Shown here piece by piece: positions 1 to 8,439 of a stretch of DNA of 64,000 bases. A program made the position numbers and the translations under genes. The notes beneath the pieces are model-generated. The model was not told where the DNA came from. It saw only the letters and a list, made by a program, of their open reading frames with translations, and did no database searches. The stretch is from Chloroflexus aurantiacus J-10-fl (GTDB lineage: Bacteria; Chloroflexota; Chloroflexia; Chloroflexales; Chloroflexaceae): contig NC_010175.1 of assembly GCF_000018865.1 (NCBI RefSeq), positions 1,364,001 to 1,428,000 on the forward strand, in the 5' to 3' direction. Position 1 is the stretch's first letter, and the number at the start of each line of letters is the position of its first letter.

Positions 1-1613
1 CTTGCCCAGCTCAGCACCCAATCGCTCAGCAATGCCCAATCGTCGTTACTAATGGGTGCAGCGATAGGGATTGATCCTGCTGTGATTGTGCCTGATTCTT
101 CAGCCGCACGCACTGCATAGTAACTTTCCGGTGCAGCCTGAATTGCCTGTTGGAAGAAGGAGGTAGCCGCCTCATCACCCATCTGTTTCGCCACTCGTCC
201 GGCCCAGAATGCACCTAACGCCTGTCCGATCCCTTCTCCCCGCTCTGCCAGCAACCGCCAGAGTTCGCCGGCACCGGCCAGATCACCGGCATCGAAACGT
301 GCCAGGGCAATCCGATGCAACGCGGTCAGGCCAACCGTTGTTGTCGGATACCGTTGGCCGAGTTCGAGCCGGGTAGCGGTTGCCGCTGCGCTATCGCCAA
401 GCCGGTCGTACAACTGAGCCGCCCGGTCGAGGGCAATCGGCGCTCGCGGATCATCCGGCTGATCATCCGCATACTGACGGTAGAGCGCTGCTGCTTCGGC
501 GGTGGCCCCGCTCTGCCCGTAGGTTTGAATCCAGTCCAGCGCGGCCTGGCGAGCGGTATCACTGTCCGGCTCACGCTCGCGAGCCGCTGCCAGGTCAGCC
601 AATGCCCCCGCGAAATCCCCCAACGCACGCCGGGCCAACCCGCGCTGGCGCAGCGCTTCGCCGGGATTCTGCTCACGCGCCAGGGCAATATCGAGCATGA
701 CAATCACGTCATTCCAGCGTTCAACGGCGCGATAGGCCGCAGCCGCCGCAAACGGATCGAACTGCAGGTCGCCGGCAGCGCGGAGCGCATCTACGGCGCT
801 GACCGTCTCTGCCCCGGCAAAGGCTGCCAGTGCTTCACGGCGCAACGCATTGGCGGTCGCTGGATCACCGGCGGTTGCAGCCAGATCGGCTGCCTGGACC
901 AGCAGGCGTGCCCGGTAATCAGCCTGGGTGGCGAAGGACAGGATGTTGCGGGCGTAATCGATGGCATCGGGTAGCCGTTCCTGCGCAACGGCCAGCATCA
1001 TCGCCCGTTCGTAAGCAGCGGCACGCTGACCGGCGGCCATTTCACCGGCGGCGGCCCGCAGATAGGTGGTCTCGGCATCTGCCAGACGATTAAGCGCCTG
1101 CAACTGTGCAGCAGCCCGCATTGCTGCATACGGTGCCAGCGGGGTGTTCAGCGCTTCATATTGGGCATACGTGGCTACGGCGGCCTCGTGCATACCGGCA
1201 GCCTCATGGGCGCGCGCGGTCAGAAACAGGGCCGGCGCATACGCCGGTGTGCCCGGTACGGCGAGCAATGGCCGCAGCACCTCAGCCGCCGATGTCCAGC
1301 GCCCACGGTCGGCGAACGAACGGGCCAATAACAGGCGTGCCGGTGTTGTCTCCGGCGCAGCCGGGAAAACCTGCAACAACTGGCTGAGCAATTCGGCAGC
1401 GGTGTCATCATCACCAATCTCAAGCGCTGCCTGCGCTCGTTGCAGCAGATCGGTGGCAGTGATTGGAACGGCAGTTGGTGTTGCCGGTAATGGTTCAGGG
1501 GTCACAGTTGCCGATGATTGCGCCATGGGTGCCACGCAGGCGACCAGGTACATACAAAGCCAGCAGGTCAACAGCGCTGCGATACGCTGTCGAGACAACT
1601 GCATCAACGCCAT
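1..1613 (-). CDS. Lytic transglycosylase-type TPR lipoprotein, N-terminal part (runs off left edge)
   Basis: About 537 codons are open from an ATG preceded by AAAGGAG at 7-bp spacing; the C-terminus lies outside the window. Residues 8-26 form a lipoprotein signal peptide ending in the lipobox LVAC (Cys26), so the protein should be anchored to a membrane and exposed outside the cytoplasm. The rest is a long alpha-helical Ala/Leu-rich superhelix of TPR-like repeats. Near residues 468-505 it reads FWAGRVAKQMGD followed by ESYYAVRA, the typical linker just before the catalytic SLT domain of Slt70-type murein lytic transglycosylases. The catalytic domain itself is not visible, so peptidoglycan cleavage is inferred. 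An alternative is a TPR lipoprotein without the enzyme domain. Long open frames on the opposite strand here are shadows. Confidence 0.75.
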   Translation of the reverse strand, partial: MALMQLSRQRIAALLTCWLCMYLVACVAPMAQSSATVTPEPLPATPTAVPITATDLLQRAQAALEIGDDDTAAELLSQLLQVFPAAPETTPARLLLARSFADRGRWTSAAEVLRPLLAVPGTPAYAPALFLTARAHEAAGMHEAAVATYAQYEALNTPLAPYAAMRAAAQLQALNRLADAETTYLRAAAGEMAAGQRAAAYERAMMLAVAQERLPDAIDYARNILSFATQADYRARLLVQAADLAATAGDPATANALRREALAAFAGAETVSAVDALRAAGDLQFDPFAAAAAYRAVERWNDVIVMLDIALAREQNPGEALRQRGLARRALGDFAGALADLAAAREREPDSDTARQAALDWIQTYGQSGATAEAAALYRQYADDQPDDPRAPIALDRAAQLYDRLGDSAAATATRLELGQRYPTTTVGLTALHRIALARFDAGDLAGAGELWRLLAERGEGIGQALGAFWAGRVAKQMGDEAATSFFQQAIQAAPESYYAVRAAEESGTITAGSIPIAAPISNDDWALLSDWVLSWA

Positions 1614-1773
1614 ACGTGCTCCTTTCTACTCAGAGGCAGTATAGCATTTCTGGGTGTGTCAGGCCGGGCGGCAGGGTGAGTGGGTGAGCGAGCACTCCTC
1701 ACGCGATTCGTGGCGAGGGCGTGAGCTGATGCGCGCCGGAGGCGCGCGCTGCCAGGGGTGAGTGGGTATGCGA
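1614..1773. other. Upstream region of the Slt-like gene with a partial copy of the neighbouring repeat
   Basis: Non-coding. Positions about 1690-1760 repeat a block (CTCCTCACGCGATTCGTGG followed by GAGGGCGTGAGCTGATGCG) that recurs inside each 365-bp unit to the right, so the tandem array has a decayed partial unit on its left. Confidence 0.5.
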
Positions 1774-2067
1774 ATGAGACGGATATTTCTGGTTGGGGAT
1801 GAGAATGAACTAATCGGTACGTGTCGGAAGTGCAGGCCGCTACAGGTTGCGGGTGCGTCAGCAGCGCACGCTGCCAGGGGTGAGAGTGTGCATGCACTCC
1901 TCACGCGATTCGTGGCGAGGGCGTGAGCTGATGCGCGCCGGAGGCGCGCGCTGCCAGGATCAAATCAGGTACAGTCCAACGCCTGGCACGCGACCCACAA
2001 CGCACCCTTTCCCCCCTCGTTCACCGCATCCCTCGGATGTCAATGGGAACGGGCACACACACCCTCC

Positions 2068-2096
2068 GTAGGGGCGGGTTTAGAACCCGCCCCTAC
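2068..2096. repeat. Modular palindrome, core type A
   Basis: 29-bp inverted repeat: outer arms GTAGGGGC / GCCCCTAC, inner arms GGGTT / AACCC. Identical in layout to those at 2428-2456, 2792-2820 and 23380-23408. Confidence 0.85.
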
Positions 2097-2427
2097 TATA
2101 CCGACATCATGCAGGTGACACGCACGGCACGTCGCAAATGAGACGGATAGTTATGATTGAGGATGGGAATGACCTGATCGGTACGTGTCGAAAGTGCAGT
2201 TCGCTACAGGTTGCGGGTGCGTCGGCAGCGCACGCTGCCAGGGGTGAGAGTGTACATGCGCTCCTCACGCGGTTCGTGGCGAGGGCGTGAGCTGATGCGC
2301 ACCGGAGGCGCGCGCTGCCAGGATCAAATCAGGTACAGTCCAACGCCTGGCACGCGACCCACAACGCACCCTTTCAACCTCTCGTTCACCGCATCCCTCG
2401 GATGTCAAACGGGCACATACACCTCCC

Positions 2428-2456
2428 GTAGGGGCGGGTTCAGAACCCGCCCCTAC
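2428..2456. repeat. Modular palindrome, core type A
   Basis: Same 29-bp layout (GTAGGGGC, GGGTT, AACCC, GCCCCTAC) at the end of the second tandem unit. Confidence 0.85.
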
Positions 2457-2791
2457 GACCGACACATTCATGCATGCAGGTGACACACACGGCACGTCGC
2501 GAATAGGACGGATAGTTATGGTTGGGGATGGGAATGACCTGATCGGTACGTGTCGAAATGCAGGCCGCTACAGGTTGCGGGTGCGCCGGATGCGCACGCT
2601 GCCAGGGTGAGAGTGTGCATGCGCTCCTCACGCGGTTCGTGTCGAGGGCGTGAGCTGATGCGTGCCGGCGGCGCACGCTGCCAGGATCAAATCAGGTACA
2701 GTCCAACGCCTGGCACGCGACCCACAACGCACCCTTTACCCCCCCTCGTTCACCGCATCCCTCGGATGTCAAACGGGCACATGCACCGCCT

Positions 2792-2820
2792 GTAGGGGCG
2801 GGTTCAGAACCCGCCCCTAC
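2792..2820. repeat. Modular palindrome, core type A, abutting the MITE insertion
   Basis: Same 29-bp layout at the end of the third tandem unit. Its last five bases CCTAC belong to the target duplication of the element inserted at 2825. Confidence 0.85.
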
Positions 2821-2824
2821 GGAG

Positions 2825-3275
2825 CTATGCATTACCCACAACGCTATAGGTGCCATCTGCGCTTCTCATCAGGGACTATCGCCGCCTGTGTTCCCCCGGG
2901 CATCACTGCTCGGTACCAGCCCTGTCGTGATGCCGAAGCTATCCGGTTCATCCGCCCGTCGCCACAGGGATCACCGACGACACCCGGATGGACACCGTGG
3001 TGGCACACGGAGGTATCTTGCGGGATAGGTCAGGACTGGTGCTTCCCAGACAGGCGCTCATCCCCGCCGTGGGCACTGCTGCACCCTGATCGGGCATCAC
3101 CGGGTGCCAGCCAGCGACGATTGTCGTGCCGTGGATGACGGCAGCATCCCGTACCGGCAGTGGTAGGGGCGCACGGCCGTGCGCCCCTACCGGACACGGC
3201 CAAGGCGATCCCTGGTGGCCCGTGATACACCGATGCATCGTATCGACTACTAGGTGACTTGTGGGTAATGCATAG
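2825..3275. mobile_element. MITE-like non-autonomous element, copy 1 (451 bp)
   Basis: The ends are perfect 17-bp terminal inverted repeats: CTATGCATTACCCACAA at 2825-2841 and its reverse complement at 3259-3275. The element is flanked by a 9-bp direct repeat CCTACGGAG at 2816-2824 and 3276-3284, the signature of transposition. No transposase frame is present, so it would have to be mobilised in trans. A second copy of the same length and content lies at 44074-44527. The 9- and 11-bp duplications of the two copies fit an IS4-like transposase, but the family is not proven. Confidence 0.85.
3163..3190. repeat. Modular palindrome, core type B, inside the MITE
   Basis: Perfect 28-bp palindrome: outer arms GTAGGGGC / GCCCCTAC with inner core GCACGGCCGTGC. 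Confidence 0.9.
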
Positions 3276-3359
3276 CCTACGGAGCGAGAGGTGAGAAAGC
3301 CGGGCATGCAGTACTCACACACCATCTTACATCTACCCCTATTTCCTCTTCCCTCTCTC

Positions 3360-3458
3360 CTATTTCCTATCTCCTCCCTCCTATTTCCTATCTCCTCCCT
3401 CCTATTTCCTATCTCCTCTCTCCTATTTCCTATCTCCTCTCTCCTATTTCCTATCTCC
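3360..3458. repeat. 21-bp pyrimidine-rich tandem repeat (about 4.7 units)
   Basis: Units start at 3360, 3381, 3402, 3423 and 3444 with consensus CTATTTCCTATCTCCTCYCT plus C. Almost all bases of the plus strand are C or T. The array lies just past the 3' end of the glycosyltransferase gene and touches its last codons. Confidence 0.9.
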
Positions 3459-4497
3459 TATTTCCCCCCAACAACGCCCCAATCACCCGATCCCACGTAA
3501 TACCATCCACCAGCGGCCTGCCGGCACGACCGAGGCGTGCGGCAAGGGCAACATCACCGGTCAGTTGATCAAGATGACCGGCAATCGCTGCCGGGTCGGG
3601 CGGTGAAACGAGGCCATTTTCCCCGTGGCGGACGAACTCCAACACGCCACCCGCATCGTCGGTAGTGATGACGGGGCGAGCGGCACCGAATGCCTCGACC
3701 GTCGCAAAGCCGTAATCTTCATCAACCGGTGCGTAGTAGACGGCTCTGGCGTGGGCGTAGAGGTCAATCAACTCGTCGTCCGGCACAAAACCGCGAAAAC
3801 TGACCCGATCACCCAGCCCGTAGTCGGCAGCCAGACGCTGCAACCGTTCGCGATCAGGGCCGGTGCCGGCGATGATTGCCCGGACTGGCGAGGCAGTCTG
3901 TGCCAGCGCCGCCAGGAGCAGGTCGATCCGCTTGGCCCGATCAAGCCGGGCCGGAGAGAGGATGTAGTCGCCGTAGTCACCTGCCCACAATTTGCCAGCG
4001 TAGCGACTGGGCGGGTAGAGTGGTGTGCTGCTCAGGCCGTTGAAGCGTTCGAGACGCCGACTGACATTGTGCGAGATCGTGAAACGGGCCTGGCATTCGT
4101 TGAGGGCCCGGCTATCAATCCGAAAGATCTGCTCGCGGACTGCCCGGTGTGAAGGCGAACCGTCAAAATCGCTCAACGGCGTTCCATACCAGTCGTAAGC
4201 CTGCCGGTGCTGATGTACCAGCCAGAGCACTTTGCGGGCGTGGCGGATCAGGTACGACGGGAATTTGGTTGCAATCACCAGATCAACCGGCTCGCCGTTG
4301 ACGTGACTGATGTCGAGCAGGCGCCAGGCCAGGGCACTGTCGATGATGCGTTCTACCGGATGCCACTGAAACGGCAGCGCGACCACATCAACAGTATGGC
4401 CGCGGCGCTGCAACTCATCGCGCAGGCTTTCAACCAGATATTCAGCGCCACCACGAACGAACGGAACTTGCGTGGCACAGATCAGAATACGACTCAT
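3451..4497 (-). CDS. Glycosyltransferase family 4 (GT-B fold)
   Basis: 348 residues, normal length for GT4 retaining transferases. The N-terminal half opens with ILICATQVPFVRGGAEYLVE, where RGGAE matches the GGAE acceptor-side motif of this clan. The C-terminal donor domain has DYILSPARLDRAKRIDLLL and the EDYGFATVEA element (the E-x7-E motif). No signal peptide; a cytoplasmic or membrane-face enzyme that moves an activated sugar to a lipid, glycan or protein; the substrate cannot be read. The start codon overlaps the stop of the upstream coiled-coil gene by ATGA, so it is the third gene of a translationally coupled operon with a MoxR ATPase. Confidence 0.85.
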   Translation of the reverse strand: MSRILICATQVPFVRGGAEYLVESLRDELQRRGHTVDVVALPFQWHPVERIIDSALAWRLLDISHVNGEPVDLVIATKFPSYLIRHARKVLWLVHQHRQAYDWYGTPLSDFDGSPSHRAVREQIFRIDSRALNECQARFTISHNVSRRLERFNGLSSTPLYPPSRYAGKLWAGDYGDYILSPARLDRAKRIDLLLAALAQTASPVRAIIAGTGPDRERLQRLAADYGLGDRVSFRGFVPDDELIDLYAHARAVYYAPVDEDYGFATVEAFGAARPVITTDDAGGVLEFVRHGENGLVSPPDPAAIAGHLDQLTGDVALAARLGRAGRPLVDGITWDRVIGALLGGNRR

Positions 4498-4871
4498 GAT
4501 GACGATTGTTCTATCTGGTTGCGCAGGGCAGTCAGTTCGGCACGCAAAGCGGCGTTCTCGGCGGCTAACAGGCGGATAGCCCGCGCCGCGGTATCGTTGA
4601 ACGAATTTTGTTGTTCGACAATCGGGTTGATGTACCAGCGCAGATAGCGCCGTACCACTTTGTTGATCAACGCCACGACCTGCTCAAGCGGATTGCGGCC
4701 TTCCAGCGGCCAGTGGGCGCTGACAACCCGGGTGTACTCTAGCTCTTCCAGCACACGCTGCAATTCACGTTCGGTCGGTGTCGGTTCGGCTGCCGGCAAT
4801 GCAGCCCGCCGGGCACGCACCTCGGCCCGCAACGCAGCCAGGGTCGCTGCGACATCGATCTCTGCGCTCAT
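4494..4871 (-). CDS. Conserved small coiled-coil protein between MoxR ATPase and GT4 genes
   Basis: 125 residues. Residues about 1-50 are charged helical sequence (VRARRAALPAAEPTPTEREL). The middle has the phrase LRWYINPIVEQQNSFN, which I associate from memory with leader segments of bacterial glycan-biosynthesis methyltransferases and transferases. Residues about 95-122 form an LAAENAALRAELTALR coiled coil. No signal peptide or membrane segment. It overlaps both neighbours by four bases (ATGA), so the three proteins are probably made in fixed ratio. Function unknown; a scaffold or adaptor for the transferase is a guess. Confidence 0.7.
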   Translation of the reverse strand: MSAEIDVAATLAALRAEVRARRAALPAAEPTPTERELQRVLEELEYTRVVSAHWPLEGRNPLEQVVALINKVVRRYLRWYINPIVEQQNSFNDTAARAIRLLAAENAALRAELTALRNQIEQSSS

Positions 4872-5776
4872 GCCACCCCCACACTTGCGCGTTTCAGTAG
4901 CTCGTTCAGGCGTTGACCACGAACCTGAGCGATGTCGTCTTGATACTTCAAAATGGCACCGAGCGTATCCTCGACCGCCTGCGGCGTCAGTTCGGTTTGA
5001 TCAAGCGCCACCAGAGCAGTCACCCAATCGAGGGTCTCGGCGACGCCGGGCAATTTGTAGAGGTCCATCCGGCGCAACTCTTGCACCACCAGCACGACTT
5101 GCCGCGCCAGCCGCTCGCTGGCGCCAGGAACACGAGCCTTGACGATCTGTATCTCTTTGTCAAGAGTCGGATAATCCACCCAGTAGAACAGACAACGGCG
5201 CTTCAGCGCATCGTGTACTTCACGGGTGCGGTTAGAGGTGATGATCACCGTTGGCGGTACTTCGGCCCGGATGGTGCCGATCTCAGGAATTGAGATTTGC
5301 CAGTCGGAGAGCAGCTCAAGCAGAAACGCCTCAAACTCCTCGTCGGCGCGATCAAGTTCATCGATCAGGAGAATAGGTGGTTGATCACCGCGTGCCTCGA
5401 TTGCCTGCAACAAAGGCCGCTTGATCAGAAACTCCGGGCCAAAGATGCTTTGCTGGGCTGCGGTGTTCTGGGCGGCCCCCTGCGCTTCCAGCAGGCGAAT
5501 TTGCAGCATCTGCCGGGCGTAGTTCCATTCGTAGATGGTGGTATTGACATCCAGCCCTTCGTAGCATTGCAGGCGAATCAGTTCTCGCCCCTGCATGCGG
5601 GCCAGGGTTTTGGCAATCTCGGTCTTGCCGACACCGGCCTCACCTTCCAGCAGGAGCGGCTTGTTGAGCTTCAGGGCCAGAAAGATCGCAGTTGTCAGCG
5701 CACGGTCGGCAATGTAGGCATGCGCGGCAAGCGCAGCCTGTAGTTCGTCAATTGTCGCGAAAGAGGTATACGTCAT
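4868..5776 (-). CDS. MoxR/CoxD-type AAA+ ATPase
   Basis: 302 residues, typical MoxR length. Walker A is GEAGVGKT at residues 45-52, Walker B is ILLIDELDRADEEFE near 133-147, followed by a sensor-1 region VIITSNRTREVHDALKRRC with the arginine-finger segment. MoxR proteins act as chaperones that insert metals or mature complexes; the CoxD branch works with a von Willebrand factor A partner (CoxE). No such partner gene follows here; instead the stop overlaps (ATGA) a coiled-coil gene and then a GT4 gene. First gene of the operon; the minus strand upstream has TACAAT near 5820 as a possible -10. Confidence 0.85.
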   Translation of the reverse strand: MTYTSFATIDELQAALAAHAYIADRALTTAIFLALKLNKPLLLEGEAGVGKTEIAKTLARMQGRELIRLQCYEGLDVNTTIYEWNYARQMLQIRLLEAQGAAQNTAAQQSIFGPEFLIKRPLLQAIEARGDQPPILLIDELDRADEEFEAFLLELLSDWQISIPEIGTIRAEVPPTVIITSNRTREVHDALKRRCLFYWVDYPTLDKEIQIVKARVPGASERLARQVVLVVQELRRMDLYKLPGVAETLDWVTALVALDQTELTPQAVEDTLGAILKYQDDIAQVRGQRLNELLKRASVGVA

Positions 5777-5839
5777 AAGGTACGTGCTCCCGGCGTAATG
5801 TTTCTCATTGTATTGTACACCGACTCACCGGCCCGCCAT

Positions 5840-6508
5840 TCAACGGTACTGACGGGCAATTTCGTAAGGTGATACTCCGACCAGATATTGCAACCAGAGC
5901 CAGAAATCGTGGAGCAGTTGACGGACAATGCCGTTGGCGCGGAAGCGGCGGGCCGACGTTACGACTTGCGCCGGCACCACGTGAACCCGCGTCACAGCGC
6001 GCGCCCGCCGGAAGAGTTCGACATCTTCAAAGAGGGGCCAATCGGGGAATCCACCCAGTGCCGCGAAGAGATCACGCCGCAACACCATACACTGGTCGCC
6101 GTAGCTGGTAAGCAGAGAGTCGAACCACATTAACCGTGCGGCCAGGGCCAGCAGCCAATCGGGATCGTCGAACGAGAGACGGAATTTGGCTATCTGTACC
6201 TGTGGATCGGCGAACATTGCCTGCAACAACGTAAACGCATTGGCCGGCAAGCGCGTATCGGCGTGCAGAAAGACCAGCAGATCACCACCGGCCAGCGCAG
6301 CACCGGCATTGAGCTGACGACCACGACCACGCGGCGCGTTCACCACCTTCGCTCCGGCAGCCCATGCCAGTCGCGGTGTATCATCTTCACTCCCGCCATC
6401 GGCAACAATTACCTCGACTGTCGGATCGATCTGGCGTACTGCCTGGATACAGGTGGTGATCTGGGCAGCTTCGTTCAGTGCCGGAATGATCACACTTATC
6501 TTGAGCAT
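5840..6508 (-). CDS. Glycosyltransferase family 2, TIGR04283-like
   Basis: 222 residues. The start chosen is the ATG at 6508 with GGAGGAGCT directly before it; a longer frame upstream lacks a ribosome site and overlaps the previous gene. The protein starts MLKISVIIPALNEA, has VIVADGGSEDDT and the donor-binding FLHADTRLP (DxD-like), then FEDVELFRRAR. This is the compact GT2 subgroup often annotated TIGR04283. Substrate unknown. It lies 20 bp after the DNA methyltransferase gene and is probably cotranscribed with it. Confidence 0.85.
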   Translation of the reverse strand: MLKISVIIPALNEAAQITTCIQAVRQIDPTVEVIVADGGSEDDTPRLAWAAGAKVVNAPRGRGRQLNAGAALAGGDLLVFLHADTRLPANAFTLLQAMFADPQVQIAKFRLSFDDPDWLLALAARLMWFDSLLTSYGDQCMVLRRDLFAALGGFPDWPLFEDVELFRRARAVTRVHVVPAQVVTSARRFRANGIVRQLLHDFWLWLQYLVGVSPYEIARQYR

Positions 6509-6528
6509 AGCTCCTCCTGGCGAGAAGG

Positions 6529-7635
6529 TCAGCGGCGCTGGAACAGAAACAGATATTCGTGTTTGAAGACGTAAAAACCACCGGCCAGGGCCCGGTACCG
6601 CCACAGTTCGTTGCTGCCCCGCTTGCCCTGGGTGCCGGTAATATTCTTGACGATGATACTCTTCAGGCGAAAGCCGCAGGAGCGCACGGCTTCCATTGCC
6701 TGAAAACCGAGCGGATACCACTCGCCATGCCGGTACATGTCGCCGATGACCAGCACCAGATAGCGTTCGTGATCCAGCAGCCCGGCAATCCGTTCGGTCA
6801 GGATGGTCAGGCGCTGGAGAAACTCATCGACGGTCGGGGCATTCGAGAGATCGCGTGGATCGTCACTAAACCGGATAATGTCGTGGTAGGGTGGGTGGAG
6901 CAAGACCAGTTGTACCGTACTGGTACCGTAACGTCGCAGCAGATCGGCAAAATCCACCGTCAGACTATCGCCCTGCTCGATAACCGCAACAGTCGGATGT
7001 GGAGTCGGCTCGGCAGCCAGCAACTCCTCGACATGGCGCACCATCGCCGGCTGAAGTTCCACCCCTATCGCATTACGGCCCAGACGTCGGGCTTCGATCA
7101 GCGTTGTTCCTGAGCCGGCAAACGGGTCAAGCACCCATTCACCAGGGCGGGTGTAGCGACGGATGAATTGATGGGGAATCTGCGGGACGAAATTCCCCCA
7201 GTAGTCGGCGCGGTGAACACCGGAGCCATCACGGCGCTCGATTAACCAGAGGCTATCGGTCAGAATGTCGTCATATTCTTTCCAGCGCCGCAAATCGATA
7301 TCGCTGTCCGGCGCAAAGCGCGGGCCGTCCAACGAGCGTTGCAGGCGGTTAAGGTAGTAATGTGCCCGCTCCAATGTTTGGGCGGCAGCGATCTGTTCCA
7401 GTTCCGCCTGCAAAACCTCTGGCGTAAAGCGGATGGCCTGATCATCGGCAGCGTGCAATGGATCGTGTTCGTCCAGCAACCGCTGTTGCACCTGTTCCAG
7501 TCTGATCCGCAGTTCACCTGGGGTTGGCGCAGCGAACAACCAGGCGATCACCGCCGTCAACTCCGCTCGATTAAGCAACCACTGGGGCGAATCCGCATGA
7601 GACGGCGACTGGGCCGAGGACGAACGTTCTGTCAT
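6529..7635 (-). CDS. DNA methyltransferase (N4-cytosine / N6-adenine class)
   Basis: 368 residues. The AdoMet-binding motif I is DPFAGSGTTLIEARRLGRN near residues 170-190, and the catalytic motif IV appears afterwards as LHPPYHDIIRF (a DPPY variant with His for Asp). Before motif I stands YWGNFVPQIPHQFIRRYT, common in this COG0863-like group. The N-terminal 120 residues are predicted helical and may recognise DNA. No endonuclease gene is adjacent, so it appears to be an orphan methylase. The His-for-Asp change makes activity less certain; an RNA target is an alternative. Confidence 0.75.
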   Translation of the reverse strand: MTERSSSAQSPSHADSPQWLLNRAELTAVIAWLFAAPTPGELRIRLEQVQQRLLDEHDPLHAADDQAIRFTPEVLQAELEQIAAAQTLERAHYYLNRLQRSLDGPRFAPDSDIDLRRWKEYDDILTDSLWLIERRDGSGVHRADYWGNFVPQIPHQFIRRYTRPGEWVLDPFAGSGTTLIEARRLGRNAIGVELQPAMVRHVEELLAAEPTPHPTVAVIEQGDSLTVDFADLLRRYGTSTVQLVLLHPPYHDIIRFSDDPRDLSNAPTVDEFLQRLTILTERIAGLLDHERYLVLVIGDMYRHGEWYPLGFQAMEAVRSCGFRLKSIIVKNITGTQGKRGSNELWRYRALAGGFYVFKHEYLFLFQRR

Positions 7636-7725
7636 GGGCGACTATTCCTGTCGGGCAAATCGGCTATTACTGGTAGTGTAGCATAAAATCAGCCGGATCG
7701 AAAATCTGCAACCATCCGATTGGTA

Positions 7726-7734
7726 TGCTATAAT
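7726..7734 (+). promoter_or_regulatory. Extended -10 promoter of the uracil-DNA glycosylase gene
   Basis: TGCTATAAT, i.e. TGn plus consensus TATAAT. It sits inside GGTATGCTATAAT (7722-7734), identical over 13 bases to the promoter before rpsF. The -35 region is poor, as usual for extended -10 promoters. Confidence 0.65.
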
Positions 7735-7770
7735 ATAAATTGGTAAAGCTGAACATGCGAGGGTAAGCGC

Positions 7771-8403
7771 GTGACAGCCGATCATACACTATTTGCTATT
7801 GCGCAAGAGGTGCAACACTGCACCGCCTGTAATCTGCACAAAGGACGTACTCGTGCGGTGCCCGGCGAGGGGCCGGCAAACGCACGTATTATGTTGATTG
7901 GCGAAGGGCCGGGCTATCACGAAGACCGGCAGGGTCGTCCGTTTGTTGGCCCTTCTGGCCAGTTCCTGACCGACCTGCTGGCCCTGGCCGGTCTGCGGCG
8001 CGACGAAGTGTATATTGCGAATGTTGTGAAATGTCGTCCGCCCCAGAACCGTGATCCCGAACCAGAAGAAATTGCGACGTGTACGAAACTGTTTCTGATG
8101 CGCCAGATTGCGGCCATTGATCCGGCAGTGATTGTGACGCTAGGGCGCTTTTCGATGGGTCTGTTTTTGCCCGGTGAACGGATTTCGCGGATTCACGGTC
8201 AACCGCGTTATGTTCAGGGGCGATTAATCGTGCCGATGATCCACCCGGCGGCTGCGCTTCATCAGCCGCAGAACCGGCCATTGCTCGAAGCCGATTTTCG
8301 CCGCCTGCCCGACATTCTGGCCGAAGCCGAGCGGCAACGAAAGATGGCTTCGACTCCAGCACCACAGCCCGACGAGCCGCCAGAGCAACTCCGTCTCTTC
8401 TGA
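7771..8403 (+). CDS. Uracil-DNA glycosylase, family 4 (Fe-S)
   Basis: 210 residues from GTG with GAGGG before it. Four cysteines for a [4Fe-4S] cluster are in place: Cys17, Cys20, Cys88 and Cys104. Motif A is GEGPG (residues 44-48; GEAPG is usual), followed by FVGPSGQFL, and the C-terminal motif is MIHPAAALH. Family 4 enzymes excise uracil arising from cytosine deamination and are common in thermophiles. The last 25 residues are a Pro/Glu-rich tail ending EQLRLF. Own extended -10 promoter upstream. Confidence 0.92.
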   Translation: MTADHTLFAIAQEVQHCTACNLHKGRTRAVPGEGPANARIMLIGEGPGYHEDRQGRPFVGPSGQFLTDLLALAGLRRDEVYIANVVKCRPPQNRDPEPEEIATCTKLFLMRQIAAIDPAVIVTLGRFSMGLFLPGERISRIHGQPRYVQGRLIVPMIHPAAALHQPQNRPLLEADFRRLPDILAEAERQRKMASTPAPQPDEPPEQLRLF

Positions 8404-8439
8404 CCATTGGCCGCAAGTCGCCAGCAATGCGACGATTCA

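Larger units (their letters stand above)
1774..2824. repeat. Three tandem 365-bp intergenic repeat units
   Basis: Units begin at 1774, 2138 and 2503 (periods 364 and 365 bp) and align along their whole length with few substitutions. Each starts with GAGACGGATA or GGACGGATA, runs through GGTACGTGTCG and CAGGATCAAATCAGGTACAG, and ends with a 29-bp palindrome (2068-2096, 2428-2456, 2792-2820). The third unit is cut directly after its palindrome by the inserted element at 2825. Frames are not conserved between units, so it is not coding. Confidence 0.85.

Noticed and set aside
315-974. 219-codon plus-strand open frame
   Set aside because: Antisense to the TPR lipoprotein, which has a lipobox, family motifs and a ribosome site.
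3291-3500. 69-codon plus frame (FPISSLLFPISSLL)
   Set aside because: Pure translation of the 21-bp pyrimidine repeat.
6509-6721. N-terminal extension of the GT2 gene
   Set aside because: It overlaps the methyltransferase gene and lacks a ribosome site, while GGAGGAGCT stands at the internal ATG.
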